A stretch of DNA of 33,329 nucleotides. Origin: Candidatus Krumholzibacteriia bacterium. GTDB taxonomy: Bacteria > Krumholzibacteriota > Krumholzibacteriia > LZORAL124-64-63. A program made the position numbers and the translations under genes. The notes below the pieces were generated by a model. It did not search any database and was not told the origin of the DNA. It saw only the letters and a list, made by a program, of their open reading frames with translations. The stretch is from contig JANTFX010000026.1 of NCBI GenBank assembly GCA_024763215.1, positions 1-33,329 of the forward strand. The letters run 5' to 3'. Every line of letters begins with the position of its first letter. Position 1 is the stretch's first letter. Below, in pieces: positions 1 to 8,543 of this stretch.

Positions 1-47
1 ATGGTGATGTTGAAGTAACTGCCTGTATTTTGAGGTGTGGATGATTG

Positions 48-84
48 ACCGAGCCCCGGTGTTGCCGGGGCTCGGTATTATTGG
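48..84 (+). terminator. Rho-independent terminator of a gene upstream of the window
   Basis: A perfect 12-bp inverted repeat (48-59 with 65-76, arms around GAGCCCCGG/CCGGGGCTC) closes a 5-nt loop and is followed by a T-rich stretch. It would end a plus-strand gene whose last codons lie at the window edge. The short frame at 1-18 ends in TAA and could be that gene's tail, but the frame cannot be decided. Confidence 0.75.
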
Positions 85-119
85 TTAATGTTATTCTGCG
101 GAGCGGATGGAGGTTATAA

Positions 120-518
120 GTGAAAATAAATATCAGGGTGGTTATTGCCGCAGTTGTCTTGGCAATCGCTGCGCAGGGGGTCATCGCATTGGCGGATCCT
201 GGTGGCTTTTCCGCCGAAATCCAGTTGGAGAAAAGCGAATTCCTTATTGACGACATCATTACAGGGAAGATGGTTATCTGCAATTCCGGTAATTCGGCCT
301 CGACGAGGTTCAGTTTGATCAGGATCAAGTACACGATATCAGGTCCCGATGGTCAGAAGGTTGCATTTGATGAAGAGGATCCCCGCGCTTTACGGCTACG
401 CTATCGGGAGATGGTGTTGAGCCCCGGGGATTGCGTTTATAGGCCCATATATTGTATCTCTCGGTGCTTTCATGATGTACCAGGGATGGCATTTCAGTCC
501 CCGGGCACCCCTTATTAA
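120..518 (+). CDS. Small exported protein of unknown function, possibly frameshifted
   Basis: The start is GTG, preceded by a good ribosome-binding site (GGAGG about 7 nt upstream). The 132-residue product begins with a clear signal peptide (short basic N-terminus, hydrophobic VVIAAVVLAIAAQGVIALA), so it should be exported. The rest looks like one beta-sandwich domain (alternating strands, an SPGD turn, an F-x-SPG-x-PY ending) but I do not recognise a family. It stops abruptly at tandem TAA codons. A second open frame runs from about 421 to 702 in the +1 register without its own ribosome-binding site, so the gene may be a longer one broken by an indel near 440-515. Lower GC than its neighbours also makes it look foreign or decaying. 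It stands alone between a terminator and a convergent gene. Confidence 0.55.
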   Translation: MKINIRVVIAAVVLAIAAQGVIALADPGGFSAEIQLEKSEFLIDDIITGKMVICNSGNSASTRFSLIRIKYTISGPDGQKVAFDEEDPRALRLRYREMVLSPGDCVYRPIYCISRCFHDVPGMAFQSPGTPY

Positions 519-702
519 TAAGAGCAAATCGGCAGATAATATTTTCGAAAGGAGGGTGGCAAACTACAGAAAGCGCACAGGGCTTGAAAACCCTCGTGGG
601 TTTTGGATTTACCAGATGATCCAGGAAATGAAGGCCCGGTGGGCCGGTAAGGAAGCCCCAAATCTCGGTATTCTCGGGGCAGGGGATATTTCGTTTGATT
701 AG
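421..702 (+). pseudogene. Possible frameshifted 3' part of the small exported-protein gene
   Basis: An open frame directly overlaps the end of the upstream exported-protein gene in the +1 register and starts right after a TGA at 418-420. It has ATG codons at 472 and 475 but no convincing ribosome-binding site. The predicted residues (polar, with a Trp-rich IYQMIQEMKARW segment) match no family I recognise. I list it as a possible continuation of the 120-518 gene, not as an independent gene. Comparison with an intact homologue would settle this. Confidence 0.25.
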
Positions 703-736
703 GCCAAGGAGTTTGGCTGGTGGATTGCGAGCCGTC

Positions 737-2017
737 CTATCGCACAAGAACGGCCCTGGTATTGCCGGCCGATCTCGGTCCACGGGCTGCGATCCGGTAG
801 ACGCCACTGGCCAGGGGGCGTCCTTGAAAGTCCCTGCCGTCCCACTGGAATATATGCTCCCCGGATTCCAGAAATCCCTTGAATACCCGGGCCACATGCC
901 GGCCGGTCATGTCGTAGATGTCGATAGTCGATTCATGGGCACCAGGCAGTGTGACAACGATTTTCAGGCGGGGGTTGAAGGGGTTGGGGTAACATGCCAG
1001 ATGGATATCTACCAGGGTATCGACAGGAGGCAGGTCCGTCGTGCCCGCGAATACCAAGGCGTACTGATTGAAGCCGGCCAGGACATCATCATGGGTTCCT
1101 GACTCGAACTCGTACTCCCAGGCTTCGACGTAGCGGGCGCCAAGGGTCACTGCCTGGTCGAAAGCCGTGCCGAGATCGTCGTTCAGAAGGCGCCCGGGCT
1201 GATCGGATGAGGCGATGACCTGGCAGTAGAGATCTCCTTCAAAGTCATCGAGAAACTGGAGCAGCGTGGGTTGGTAATCCGTCTTGCCCGATAGCCACCA
1301 CATCGCTCCCCCGACCCTGTGCCCGAGGGAGGCATCGTGCCACAGATCGTCCAAGATCCGTTGGGCGGGAGTGGCGCTGCCGACTATCTCGTGGACTTCG
1401 ACGGCAACAGCATGGGAAGGGAAGGCCAGGGCGAAATCCCGGGCGGCGATCTTCACGGACTCCACCCAGTTGTCCTCCGTGTATCCGGCGGCAGCCAGCT
1501 CCTCGGCAGTCACCCCGTTGAAATGGCCTTCGATACCGTTGGCGCTCATCTGGGGGACATAGACCAGTGACAGCAAAGGGTCGTTCGCATAGGTGTCGCC
1601 CAAGGCCTCTGCCAGGATCGCCAGCCGCTGGCGTACAACGGGATCCCATGCCTTGGGAATGATTTTCGGCTCGCCCCGGAAAAGGATGGTGAAGCTGTCG
1701 GCACCGAACTGTGTCCGCAGCCAATCCGGATGGTCCGAACCCGAAACTGCCAGGGACCAGTGCAGGCCCGCCTGGCGCAGGGATTCCACTTGGTTCTCGA
1801 TGCGGTTGAAGTCGAAGACTCCGGGTTGGGGTTCCAGCTCCTGCCATCCTGCCCGCACCAGGACACCCCGCACCTCGGGATGAGTCTGGACGGCCGGATT
1901 GGTCGCACCACTTGCCGCAAATACTCCAAATGGCTTGGTGACGGCCTGCGCTCGAAGAGTCCCGGCGATCAAGAGAAAAAGTAGCAGAGGACCGGCCATT
2001 CTGGCGTAACGGAACAT
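737..2017 (-). CDS. Secreted glycoside-hydrolase-like TIM-barrel protein with C-terminal FlgD/T9SS-like domain
   Basis: The 426-residue protein has a signal peptide ending near residue 24. Residues about 30-320 form a (beta/alpha)8 fold of the GH42/beta-galactosidase-like kind: the segment GVLVRAGWQELEPQPGVFDF followed by a 'Gl.w.L.v' strand and P-x-WL is the usual first half of such barrels. A carboxylate in the NGIEGH segment could be catalytic, but I cannot name the substrate. Residues about 340-426 are a FlgD_ig/T9SS-type tail: YPNPFNP, then DIYDMTGRHV, WDGRD and LASGVYRI. Such tails mark secreted or surface proteins in FCB-group and related candidate phyla. The start is supported by GAGGT upstream. 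It is monocistronic and convergent with the small exported-protein gene. Activity on carbohydrate is inferred from fold only. Confidence 0.75.
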   Translation of the reverse strand: MFRYARMAGPLLLFLLIAGTLRAQAVTKPFGVFAASGATNPAVQTHPEVRGVLVRAGWQELEPQPGVFDFNRIENQVESLRQAGLHWSLAVSGSDHPDWLRTQFGADSFTILFRGEPKIIPKAWDPVVRQRLAILAEALGDTYANDPLLSLVYVPQMSANGIEGHFNGVTAEELAAAGYTEDNWVESVKIAARDFALAFPSHAVAVEVHEIVGSATPAQRILDDLWHDASLGHRVGGAMWWLSGKTDYQPTLLQFLDDFEGDLYCQVIASSDQPGRLLNDDLGTAFDQAVTLGARYVEAWEYEFESGTHDDVLAGFNQYALVFAGTTDLPPVDTLVDIHLACYPNPFNPRLKIVVTLPGAHESTIDIYDMTGRHVARVFKGFLESGEHIFQWDGRDFQGRPLASGVYRIAARGPRSAGNTRAVLVR

Positions 2018-2230
2018 GGCATGACCTCACGGTTGAGACGGAATCGACTCTGAGGCTAAGCAATTTTCGCACCGCGAGTGCGTGGTCGTAACTGGTTGGC
2101 GGACCAGACTGTCTCGTCCCCCCCCAAAAAATGGGGGTGGGAACGTACCCCGAGGTTCACTTCCTGTACCCGTAGGGCCGTACTTTCTCACGTGACGCAG
2201 TTTTCTGCGTCTCAGTCAAGAAATCTCACA
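2018..2230. other. Intergenic region with two hairpins
   Basis: This gap holds the promoter region of the minus-strand secreted protein and the 3' end of the metal two-component operon. Two inverted repeats are visible. GACGCAG/CTGCGTC around TTTT (2194-2211) lies just after the response-regulator stop and may be its terminator, although no U-run follows on the minus strand. An eight-C run and GGGGG flank an A-rich loop (2118-2137). No clear -35/-10 pair was found. Confidence 0.4.
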
Positions 2231-3625
2231 TCACCCCAACTCATACTTCCCCAACCGATAGATCAGTATGTGCCGCGGGATGCCCAGGTATTCAGCGGTC
2301 TTGGTGCGGTTGCCGCCGCAGTTGTCCAGCGCCTGGCGGATGATCTCCTTTTCCAGCTCGATGAGGGAGAACCCACCGGGGGGCAAGGGGCCCAGGGGCA
2401 AATCTCCGGCAGCGGCCCGGGCTGCGGCGGTGCTTTCGCCCAGGGTCGCCGGCGCGGCCTGGCCGGCCCCCGGCGCGAGCCGCCTCAGGTCCTTCAGGGT
2501 CAGCCTGTCATCCGATCGCATGAGCACCAGCCGTTGGTTCAGGTTGCGCAGTTCGCGCACGTTGCCCCGCCAGGGCAGGGTTTCCAGTTCGGCCAGCAGC
2601 TCGGGCTCCGAAACCACGCCCTCGCCGCCGTGCAGCAACGTGAAATGCTCCCAGAGCAGGCCGATATCGCCGGGCCGCTGGCGCAGCGGCGGCAGGTTGA
2701 ATTCGACGACCTGGATGCGGTACAGCAGGTCTTCGCGGAAGCGTCCGGCGGCGACCTCGGCTGTCAGATCGCGGTTGGTGGCGCAAACGAGCCGGAAGTC
2801 CGCCTGCACGGGGCTGCTGCCGCCCACCGGATCGACCTGCCTGGTCTCCAGCACGCGCAGCAGCTTGGGTTGCAGGGCCAGGGGCAGTTCGGCGATCTCG
2901 TCCAGGAACAGGGTGCCGCCGGCGGCGGCCCGGATGCGGCCGACCGAGGCCGACACGGCGCCTGTGAAAGCCCCGCGGGCGTGGCCGAACAGTTCCGCCT
3001 CCATCAACTCGGCGGGGATGGCCCCGCAGTTCACCGCCACGAAGGGTTTCTGCCAGCGGTCGGACAGGTCGTGCAGGGCCCGGGCGGCCAGCTCCTTGCC
3101 CGTGCCGCTCTCGCCGCTCAGCAGCACCGTGGCTTCGCTGGGGGCCACCCGCTGCAGGTCCTTGATCATCTGCTTCATGACCGGGGACTTGTAGATCAGG
3201 CCCGGCACCGGACCGCGACGCCCCAGCAGCTTGCGCAAATGCAGATTCTCCAGCTCCAGGCTGCGGGTGTGCAGGGCCTGCGCCACCACCGCCTTCAATT
3301 CATCACGCTGGAAAGGCTTGAGCAGGTAGGTGTAGGCGCCCAGGCGCATGGCCTCGACCGCCTGCTCGACGGTGCCGTGGGCGGTCAGGACGATGACCGG
3401 CGGGGCGTCGGGAGCGGGATTTTCCCGGATGCCGGCCAGCACCTCCATGCCGTCGATGCCGGGCATGCGGATATCGGTGAGCACCAGGTCGAAGCCCTCG
3501 TCCAGGACGGCCAGGCCTTCTTCCCCGCTGGCCGCCGGGGTCACGTCGTGACCGGCTTCGGTCAGGATGAAGCGCACGACCTCGCGCAGGCTGTCGTCGT
3601 CGTCGATGACCAGGATCCGGGACAT
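2231..3625 (-). CDS. Sigma54-dependent NtrC/ZraR-family response regulator
   Basis: This 464-residue three-domain regulator activates sigma54 RNA polymerase. The N-terminal receiver (1-120) has the acidic pocket DDDD at 8-11, phospho-acceptor D51 (LTDIRMPG) and the K in LLKPF. The AAA+ domain (about 140-370) has Walker A GESGTGKE, the sigma54-contacting GAFTGA loop near residue 218, Walker B GGTLFLDEI and an arginine-finger region. A C-terminal Fis-type helix-turn-helix (NRTKTAEYLGIPRHILIYRL) binds DNA. The start at 3625 is chosen because AGGAGG lies 4 nt upstream; the open frame extends further but lacks such a site. It begins 8 bp after the kinase stop. Together with the upstream efflux genes and their -24/-12 promoter, it probably autoregulates the whole metal operon. 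The signal (Cu/Ag) is inferred from neighbours. Confidence 0.92.
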   Translation of the reverse strand: MSRILVIDDDDSLREVVRFILTEAGHDVTPAASGEEGLAVLDEGFDLVLTDIRMPGIDGMEVLAGIRENPAPDAPPVIVLTAHGTVEQAVEAMRLGAYTYLLKPFQRDELKAVVAQALHTRSLELENLHLRKLLGRRGPVPGLIYKSPVMKQMIKDLQRVAPSEATVLLSGESGTGKELAARALHDLSDRWQKPFVAVNCGAIPAELMEAELFGHARGAFTGAVSASVGRIRAAAGGTLFLDEIAELPLALQPKLLRVLETRQVDPVGGSSPVQADFRLVCATNRDLTAEVAAGRFREDLLYRIQVVEFNLPPLRQRPGDIGLLWEHFTLLHGGEGVVSEPELLAELETLPWRGNVRELRNLNQRLVLMRSDDRLTLKDLRRLAPGAGQAAPATLGESTAAARAAAGDLPLGPLPPGGFSLIELEKEIIRQALDNCGGNRTKTAEYLGIPRHILIYRLGKYELG

Positions 3626-3633
3626 GATGCCTC

Positions 3634-4719
3634 CTAGGGCCGGGGCAGGGTGAAGACCACACGACCGCCGGGACCGGGTGCGGCATCCAGGCTGCCGCCC
3701 ATGTCCTCGGCCAGGCGCAGACTCGTGGCCAGGCCCAGGCCCGTGCCGCCGTTGCGGGTGGAATAGAAGGGGGTACCGAAATTGGCGAGGGCTTCGGGGC
3801 TGAAACCGGGGCCGGTGTCGGCGACGATGCACCGGGCCTGCCCGGCATCCTCCTCGATGACGAAGGTCACGGTCCCGCCCGCGCCCGCGGCCTGGGCGGC
3901 GTTCAGGCCCAGGTTCAGGATCACCTGCCGGGCCTGCTCACGATTGCCGATGACGCGGATCTCGCCCGAAGGCACTTCCAGGACGATGCGCGGTGGCTCC
4001 GGGCTGTGCTCCAGCAGGTCGCCCACGGCGCGCACCTCGACCGCCAGGTCGAAGGCCACGGCCTCGCCCGGCTCGCTGCGGGCGAAGGCCAGAAAGCGGG
4101 TCAGGACCTCGTTGAGGCGGCGGGTTTCCTGCAACAGGATCTGGAGCAGGCCGGCCTTGGGGTGCGCGGGAGGGAAGTCGTCGCCCAGCACCTCGGCCGC
4201 GCCCTGGATGCTGGCCAAGGGGTTGCGGATCTCGTGGGCCAGACCCGCCGAGAGGCGTCCCACGGCGGCCAGCCGGGCCGAACGCACCAGCTCGGCCTCC
4301 ATGCGCTCCTTCTCGTCCAGGGTATCCTGCAAGGCCTCGGCGGTGCGGGCCAGTTGCGCCCGCGAGGCGTTGATGCGGTCGACCAGGGTGCCGGTCAGCA
4401 CGCCGACCGCCAGGTACAGCGCCATCTCGAGGAATTTCTCGATGCCGGGCGCCGGGTCGAACCCGATCCAGCCCAGGGCGTGGGGGATGTAGAGGGCGGC
4501 CACGAACAACGAGCTTAAAAGGCCCCCGCGATAACCGCCGCGAAACGCCGCCAGGATGATGGGGAAGTAGTACAACCGCCGGTAGATGCCGTGCAGGGCG
4601 TGGATGTGGATGGCCGTGTTGTAGTGCAGGAAGGAGACCAGCAGCACCAACATGATCACCAGGCGGTAGCGCGCCCAGAACATCCCGGTTTGTGATCTGA
4701 TGTCGCGGTCGGGGGTCAC
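3634..4719 (-). CDS. Membrane sensor histidine kinase of the metal-efflux operon
   Basis: The 361-residue kinase has an N-terminal block of about four membrane segments (residues 15-120), including the HYNTAIHIHALHGIYRRLYYFP stretch seen in integral-membrane kinases. There is no large periplasmic sensor domain. A short coiled coil follows, then HisKA with phospho-acceptor H162 (LAHEIRNPLASI) and HATPase_c with N-box NLGLNAAQA, G1 DTGPGFS and G2 GGTGLGLA. This is the NtrB/ZraS/HydH class that pairs with sigma54 regulators. GTG at 4719 is preferred because CCAGGAG precedes it; an earlier in-frame GTG at 4761 lacks a ribosome-binding site. The many histidines in the first membrane segments could bind metal, but that is only inference. 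It is encoded 136 bp after the RND pump and just before its response regulator. Confidence 0.9.
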   Translation of the reverse strand: MTPDRDIRSQTGMFWARYRLVIMLVLLVSFLHYNTAIHIHALHGIYRRLYYFPIILAAFRGGYRGGLLSSLFVAALYIPHALGWIGFDPAPGIEKFLEMALYLAVGVLTGTLVDRINASRAQLARTAEALQDTLDEKERMEAELVRSARLAAVGRLSAGLAHEIRNPLASIQGAAEVLGDDFPPAHPKAGLLQILLQETRRLNEVLTRFLAFARSEPGEAVAFDLAVEVRAVGDLLEHSPEPPRIVLEVPSGEIRVIGNREQARQVILNLGLNAAQAAGAGGTVTFVIEEDAGQARCIVADTGPGFSPEALANFGTPFYSTRNGGTGLGLATSLRLAEDMGGSLDAAPGPGGRVVFTLPRP

Positions 4720-4806
4720 GGCGGCTCCTGGGCAGAGGCGATGGGCAACGGCCCGGAGCACCGGAACACCTGCAGGGGGGTGCGGGGCGCTCCGGCCTCC
4801 GGGCCT

Positions 4807-4834
4807 ATTGTAGGGAATTTCCCCGCGCGGGGAA
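4807..4834 (-). promoter_or_regulatory. Hairpin and possible -10 element between pump and kinase genes
   Basis: The 136-bp gap between the pump stop and the kinase start holds a 16-bp perfect palindrome TTCCCCGCGCGGGGAA (4819-4834). Downstream on the minus strand is TACAAT (4807-4812), close to a -10 hexamer, without an obvious -35. There is no U-run, so the hairpin is more likely a processing or attenuation site, or an operator, than a full terminator. It could let the kinase-regulator pair be expressed at a basal level independently of the pump. Confidence 0.3.
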
Positions 4835-4854
4835 GCCGTTATTTATCCGGTGCT

Positions 4855-7800
4855 TCAACGCCGCCACTTCAGCTCCAGTTCCCGCGCGCCGCAGTAGAGG
4901 GTCGGCACGGTGAACACCGTCAGCAGGACCACCATCATGCCGCCGAACGAGGGGATGGCCATGGGCACCATGATGTCGGCGCCGCGTCCGGTGCTGGTCA
5001 GCACCGAGACCAGGGCCAGGATGGTGGTGGCCACGGTCATCAGCGCGGGCCGGATGCGGCGGCCGGCCGCTTCCAGGGTGGCCGCGCGGATGGCTTCCGG
5101 GTCGGTGAGCTTGCGCTTCGCGAAGGTCTGGTCCAGGTAGGTGGCCATGATCACGCCATCGTCCGAGGCGATGCCGAACAGGGCGATGAAGCCGACCCAG
5201 ACCGCCACGCTCAGGTTGATCGGATGGATCTGGAACAGGGTCCGCATGGAGGTTCCGAAGATCGAGAAGTCCAGGAACCAGGGCTGCCCGTACAGCCAGA
5301 TCAGCAGGAAGCCGCCGGACCAGGCCACGAAGATCCCCGAGAAGACCATGGCGGTGGTCAGAGCCGAGCGGAACTGGAAGTACAGGATCAGGAAGATGAC
5401 GAACAGGGCCGCCGGCAGCACGATCATCAGCCGTTTCTCGGAGCGAACCTGGTTCTCGTAGCTGCCGGCAAACGTGTAGCTGACGCCCGCCGGCAGGTCG
5501 AACTCGCCGTCGGCGATCTTCTGCTTGAGATGGCGGTCCGCGTCCTCGACCACGTCCACCTCGGCCTGGCCGGGCTTCTTGTCGAACAGCACGTAGCCCA
5601 CCAGGAAGGTGTCCTCGCTTTTTATGACCTGGGGGCCGCGCACGTAGCTGATGGTCGCCAGCTGGGTCAGCGGGATCTGGATCCCGCCCGGCGCGGGCAC
5701 CAGCACGTTCTCGATCCCCTCGATGGAGTCGCGCAGCTCGCGGGCGTAGCGCACGCGCACCCCGTAGCGCTCCCGGCCCTCCACGGTGGTGGTGACGGTC
5801 TTGCCGCCCAGGGCCACCTCGATGACGTTCTGGACCTTGCCGATGGTCAGGCCGTAGCGCGCGATGGCGTCGCGGTCGATGGCGATCTCCAGGTAGGGCT
5901 TGCCCACGATGCGGTCGGCGATGACCGCCGACGCCTCGATGGACGGCACCTCCTTCAGGAAACGTTCGATCTCCAGGCCTACCTTCTCGAGGGTCTCGAG
6001 GTCCGGGCCCTTGATCTTCACGCCCATGGGGGCGCGCATGCCGCTCTGGAGCATGACCAGGCGCGCGGCGATGGGCTGCAGCTTGGGCGCCGAGGTGGTG
6101 CCGGGCAGGCGGGTGGCCCTGACGATCTCCTGCCAGATATCGTCCGGGGTGCGGATCTCGGGCCGCCACTGCCGAAACGGCCGGCCGTGCTCGTCCGGTA
6201 TGAGCTCGCCGGCCTCGTCGCGTGTGAACTCGCCCGCCTGCTTGTCGTACTGGAAACGCAGACGGTGGCCGGCCTTGTCGGTCCTGTATTCGGGCAGGTA
6301 GTTGATGATGGTCTCGACCATGGAGATGGGCGCCGGGTCCAGGGGCGAATCGGCGCGGCCCAGCTTGCCCACCACCTGGGCGACCTCGGGAATGGAGGAG
6401 ATGGCCGTATCCAGCTTGGCCAGCACGTCGGCGGCCTCGCCGATGGAGGCGTGGGGCATGGTCGTCGGCATGTACAGGAACGAGCCCTCGTCCAGCGGCG
6501 GCATGAACTCCTTGCCCAGGCCGCGCCAGATGGTCATCCCCATGATGATCAGCGCCACCGGCAGGCTCAGGAACAGGAGCTTGTGGGCGAGGCACCAGGC
6601 GAGCATGCGCGTGTAGAAGCGGCCCAGCAGGTAGAAGGCCAGCAGCAGGCCGCCCAGCAGCAGGGCCACGAACAGGAAGTTCAGCACCAGGCCCTTGCCC
6701 GGCCCCAGGGGCAGCCAGTGCTCGGACAGGAACACGGCCACGATGAAGACCGCGAGGTAGTTGGCCAGCAGGGGCCCGTACCTGCGGATGCGCGGCGGCA
6801 TGACCTCCTCCAGCAGGCTGTACAACCCCCACAGCACCAGGCCCAGGCCCACCACCAGCGACAGGCCGCCGGCGGCCAGGATGCCGGCCAGGACCAGCAG
6901 CAATCCCGAAATCCTTTTGGCGCGCACCGGCGCCACCTTGCGCGTGAACAGCAGATGGGCGAACGGGGGGATGACCGTCAGGGCGACGATGACCGAGGCG
7001 ATCAGGGCGAAGGTCTTGGTGTAGGCCAGCGGCTTGAACAGCTTGCCCTCGGCGTCCTGCATGGTGAACACGGGCAGGAAGCTGATGATGGTGGTCGATA
7101 CGGCCGTCACCACGGCGCTGCCCACCTCGGACGAGGCCCGGAAGATGACCTCCTTGCGGTCGGCGTCGGGGCCGGCCTCATCCAGGTTGCGCAGGATGTT
7201 CTCGCACAGGATCACCCCCATATCCACGATCGTCCCGATGGCTATGGCGATCCCCGACAGGGCCACGATGTTGGCGTCCACCCCGAAGAGCTTCATGCCG
7301 ATGAAGGCCATCAGCACCGCCAGCGGCAGCAGGCCCGCGATGAGGATGCTGCTGCGCAGGTGCATGATCATGACGATCACCACGATGATGGTGATCAGGA
7401 TCTCGTCGGTAAGGGCGTTGTTGAGGGTGCCCAGGGTCTCGTAGATCAGGCCGCTGCGGTCGTAGAAGGGCACGATGGTGACCTTGCTGGTCCGTCCGTC
7501 GGGCAGGGTCTTGCTGGGCAGGCCCGGGGAGATCTCCTCGATCTTGGCCTTGACGTTCTTGATGGCCGCCAGGGGGTTCTCGCCGTAGCGGGCGACCACC
7601 ACGCCGCCCACGGCCTCGGAGCCCTCCTTGTCCAGCACGCCGCGACGCAGCGCCGGCCCCGTGCTGACCGTGGCGACGTCGCTGATGGTCACAGGCACCC
7701 CGTCGCGGGCGGTGATCACGCTCTTGGCGATGTCGCCGGTGTTCCTGAGGAAGCCCAGGCCGCGGATCATGTACTCGGCGCGGTTGATCTCGATGGTCCG

Positions 7801-8538
7801 GGCGCTCACGTCGAGGTTGGACTGCCGCACCGCCGTGTAGACCTGCTCCAGGGTCACCCCGTAGGCGGTCATGGCGTCGGGGTCCACGTCGATCTGGTAC
7901 TCGCGCACGAAGCCGCCCACCGAGGCGACCTCCGACACCCCCTGGGCCGACATCAGGCCGTAGCGGACGTACCAGTCCTGGATGCTGCGCAGCTCGTCCA
8001 GGTCCCAGCCGCCGGCGGGGTTGCCGTCCTCGTCGCGGCCCTCGAGGGTGTACCAGAAGACCTGGCCCAGGGCGGTGGCGTCCGGGCCCAGGCCCGGTTG
8101 CACGCCCTGGGGCAGGGTACCCGGCGGCAGGCTGTTCAATTTCTCGAGGATGCGCGAGCGCGAATCGTAGAAGTCGGCCTTCTCACCGAAGATCACGTAG
8201 ATGGTGGAGAACCCGAACATGGAGTAGCTGCGCACCGTCTTGATGTCCGGCAGACCCAGCAGGGCCACCGTCAAGGGGTAGGTGATCTGGTCCTCGACGT
8301 CCTGGGGCGAGCGGCCCATCCACTTGGTGAAGACGATCTGCTGGTTCTCGCCCAGGTCGGGGATGGCGTCCACGGGTACCGGATCGCGCGGCAGGCCGCG
8401 CAGATCCCAGTCGAAGGGGGCGACCATGACACCGGCTGCGACCACGATCAGCACGCCGATGGCCACGATCAGCTTGTTTTCCAGGCAAAAGCGCAGCAGG
8501 CCATCCAGCCAGGAACGGTTTTCTGTCGGCTTGTTCAC
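4855..8538 (-). CDS. cusA: Heavy-metal efflux RND pump, CusA/CzcA family (Cu+/Ag+ type)
   Basis: This 1227-residue inner-membrane proton antiporter pulls metal from cytoplasm or periplasm and drives it through the adaptor and outer-membrane channel. The family fold is clear: N-terminal transmembrane helix, porter domain, the proton-relay segment GTIVDMGVILCEN, a second porter half and a C-terminal helix bundle. Methionines M690 (FLYMPTTMPH), M740 (PAPISMVETI) and M829 (RLVMLQSGMRAPMG) align with the E. coli CusA M573/M623/M672 copper-silver triad, which supports monovalent metal over Zn/Co. Odd points are an extra membrane-rich stretch of about 120 residues before the second half and an insertion of about 40 residues between M740 and M829, explaining the length (E. 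coli CusA is about 1047). The start is GTG, with AGAGG upstream, 5 bp after the adaptor stop. Confidence 0.93.
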   Translation of the reverse strand: MNKPTENRSWLDGLLRFCLENKLIVAIGVLIVVAAGVMVAPFDWDLRGLPRDPVPVDAIPDLGENQQIVFTKWMGRSPQDVEDQITYPLTVALLGLPDIKTVRSYSMFGFSTIYVIFGEKADFYDSRSRILEKLNSLPPGTLPQGVQPGLGPDATALGQVFWYTLEGRDEDGNPAGGWDLDELRSIQDWYVRYGLMSAQGVSEVASVGGFVREYQIDVDPDAMTAYGVTLEQVYTAVRQSNLDVSARTIEINRAEYMIRGLGFLRNTGDIAKSVITARDGVPVTISDVATVSTGPALRRGVLDKEGSEAVGGVVVARYGENPLAAIKNVKAKIEEISPGLPSKTLPDGRTSKVTIVPFYDRSGLIYETLGTLNNALTDEILITIIVVIVMIMHLRSSILIAGLLPLAVLMAFIGMKLFGVDANIVALSGIAIAIGTIVDMGVILCENILRNLDEAGPDADRKEVIFRASSEVGSAVVTAVSTTIISFLPVFTMQDAEGKLFKPLAYTKTFALIASVIVALTVIPPFAHLLFTRKVAPVRAKRISGLLLVLAGILAAGGLSLVVGLGLVLWGLYSLLEEVMPPRIRRYGPLLANYLAVFIVAVFLSEHWLPLGPGKGLVLNFLFVALLLGGLLLAFYLLGRFYTRMLAWCLAHKLLFLSLPVALIIMGMTIWRGLGKEFMPPLDEGSFLYMPTTMPHASIGEAADVLAKLDTAISSIPEVAQVVGKLGRADSPLDPAPISMVETIINYLPEYRTDKAGHRLRFQYDKQAGEFTRDEAGELIPDEHGRPFRQWRPEIRTPDDIWQEIVRATRLPGTTSAPKLQPIAARLVMLQSGMRAPMGVKIKGPDLETLEKVGLEIERFLKEVPSIEASAVIADRIVGKPYLEIAIDRDAIARYGLTIGKVQNVIEVALGGKTVTTTVEGRERYGVRVRYARELRDSIEGIENVLVPAPGGIQIPLTQLATISYVRGPQVIKSEDTFLVGYVLFDKKPGQAEVDVVEDADRHLKQKIADGEFDLPAGVSYTFAGSYENQVRSEKRLMIVLPAALFVIFLILYFQFRSALTTAMVFSGIFVAWSGGFLLIWLYGQPWFLDFSIFGTSMRTLFQIHPINLSVAVWVGFIALFGIASDDGVIMATYLDQTFAKRKLTDPEAIRAATLEAAGRRIRPALMTVATTILALVSVLTSTGRGADIMVPMAIPSFGGMMVVLLTVFTVPTLYCGARELELKWRR

Positions 8539-8543
8539 GGTGT

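Noticed and set aside
2118-2137. C-run/G-run hairpin as a terminator
   Set aside because: It pairs only five bases and lacks a U-run on either strand; reported only as part of the intergenic region.
2078-3637. Long plus-strand open frame opposite the response regulator
   Set aside because: Composition is antisense-like and all conserved motifs are on the minus strand.
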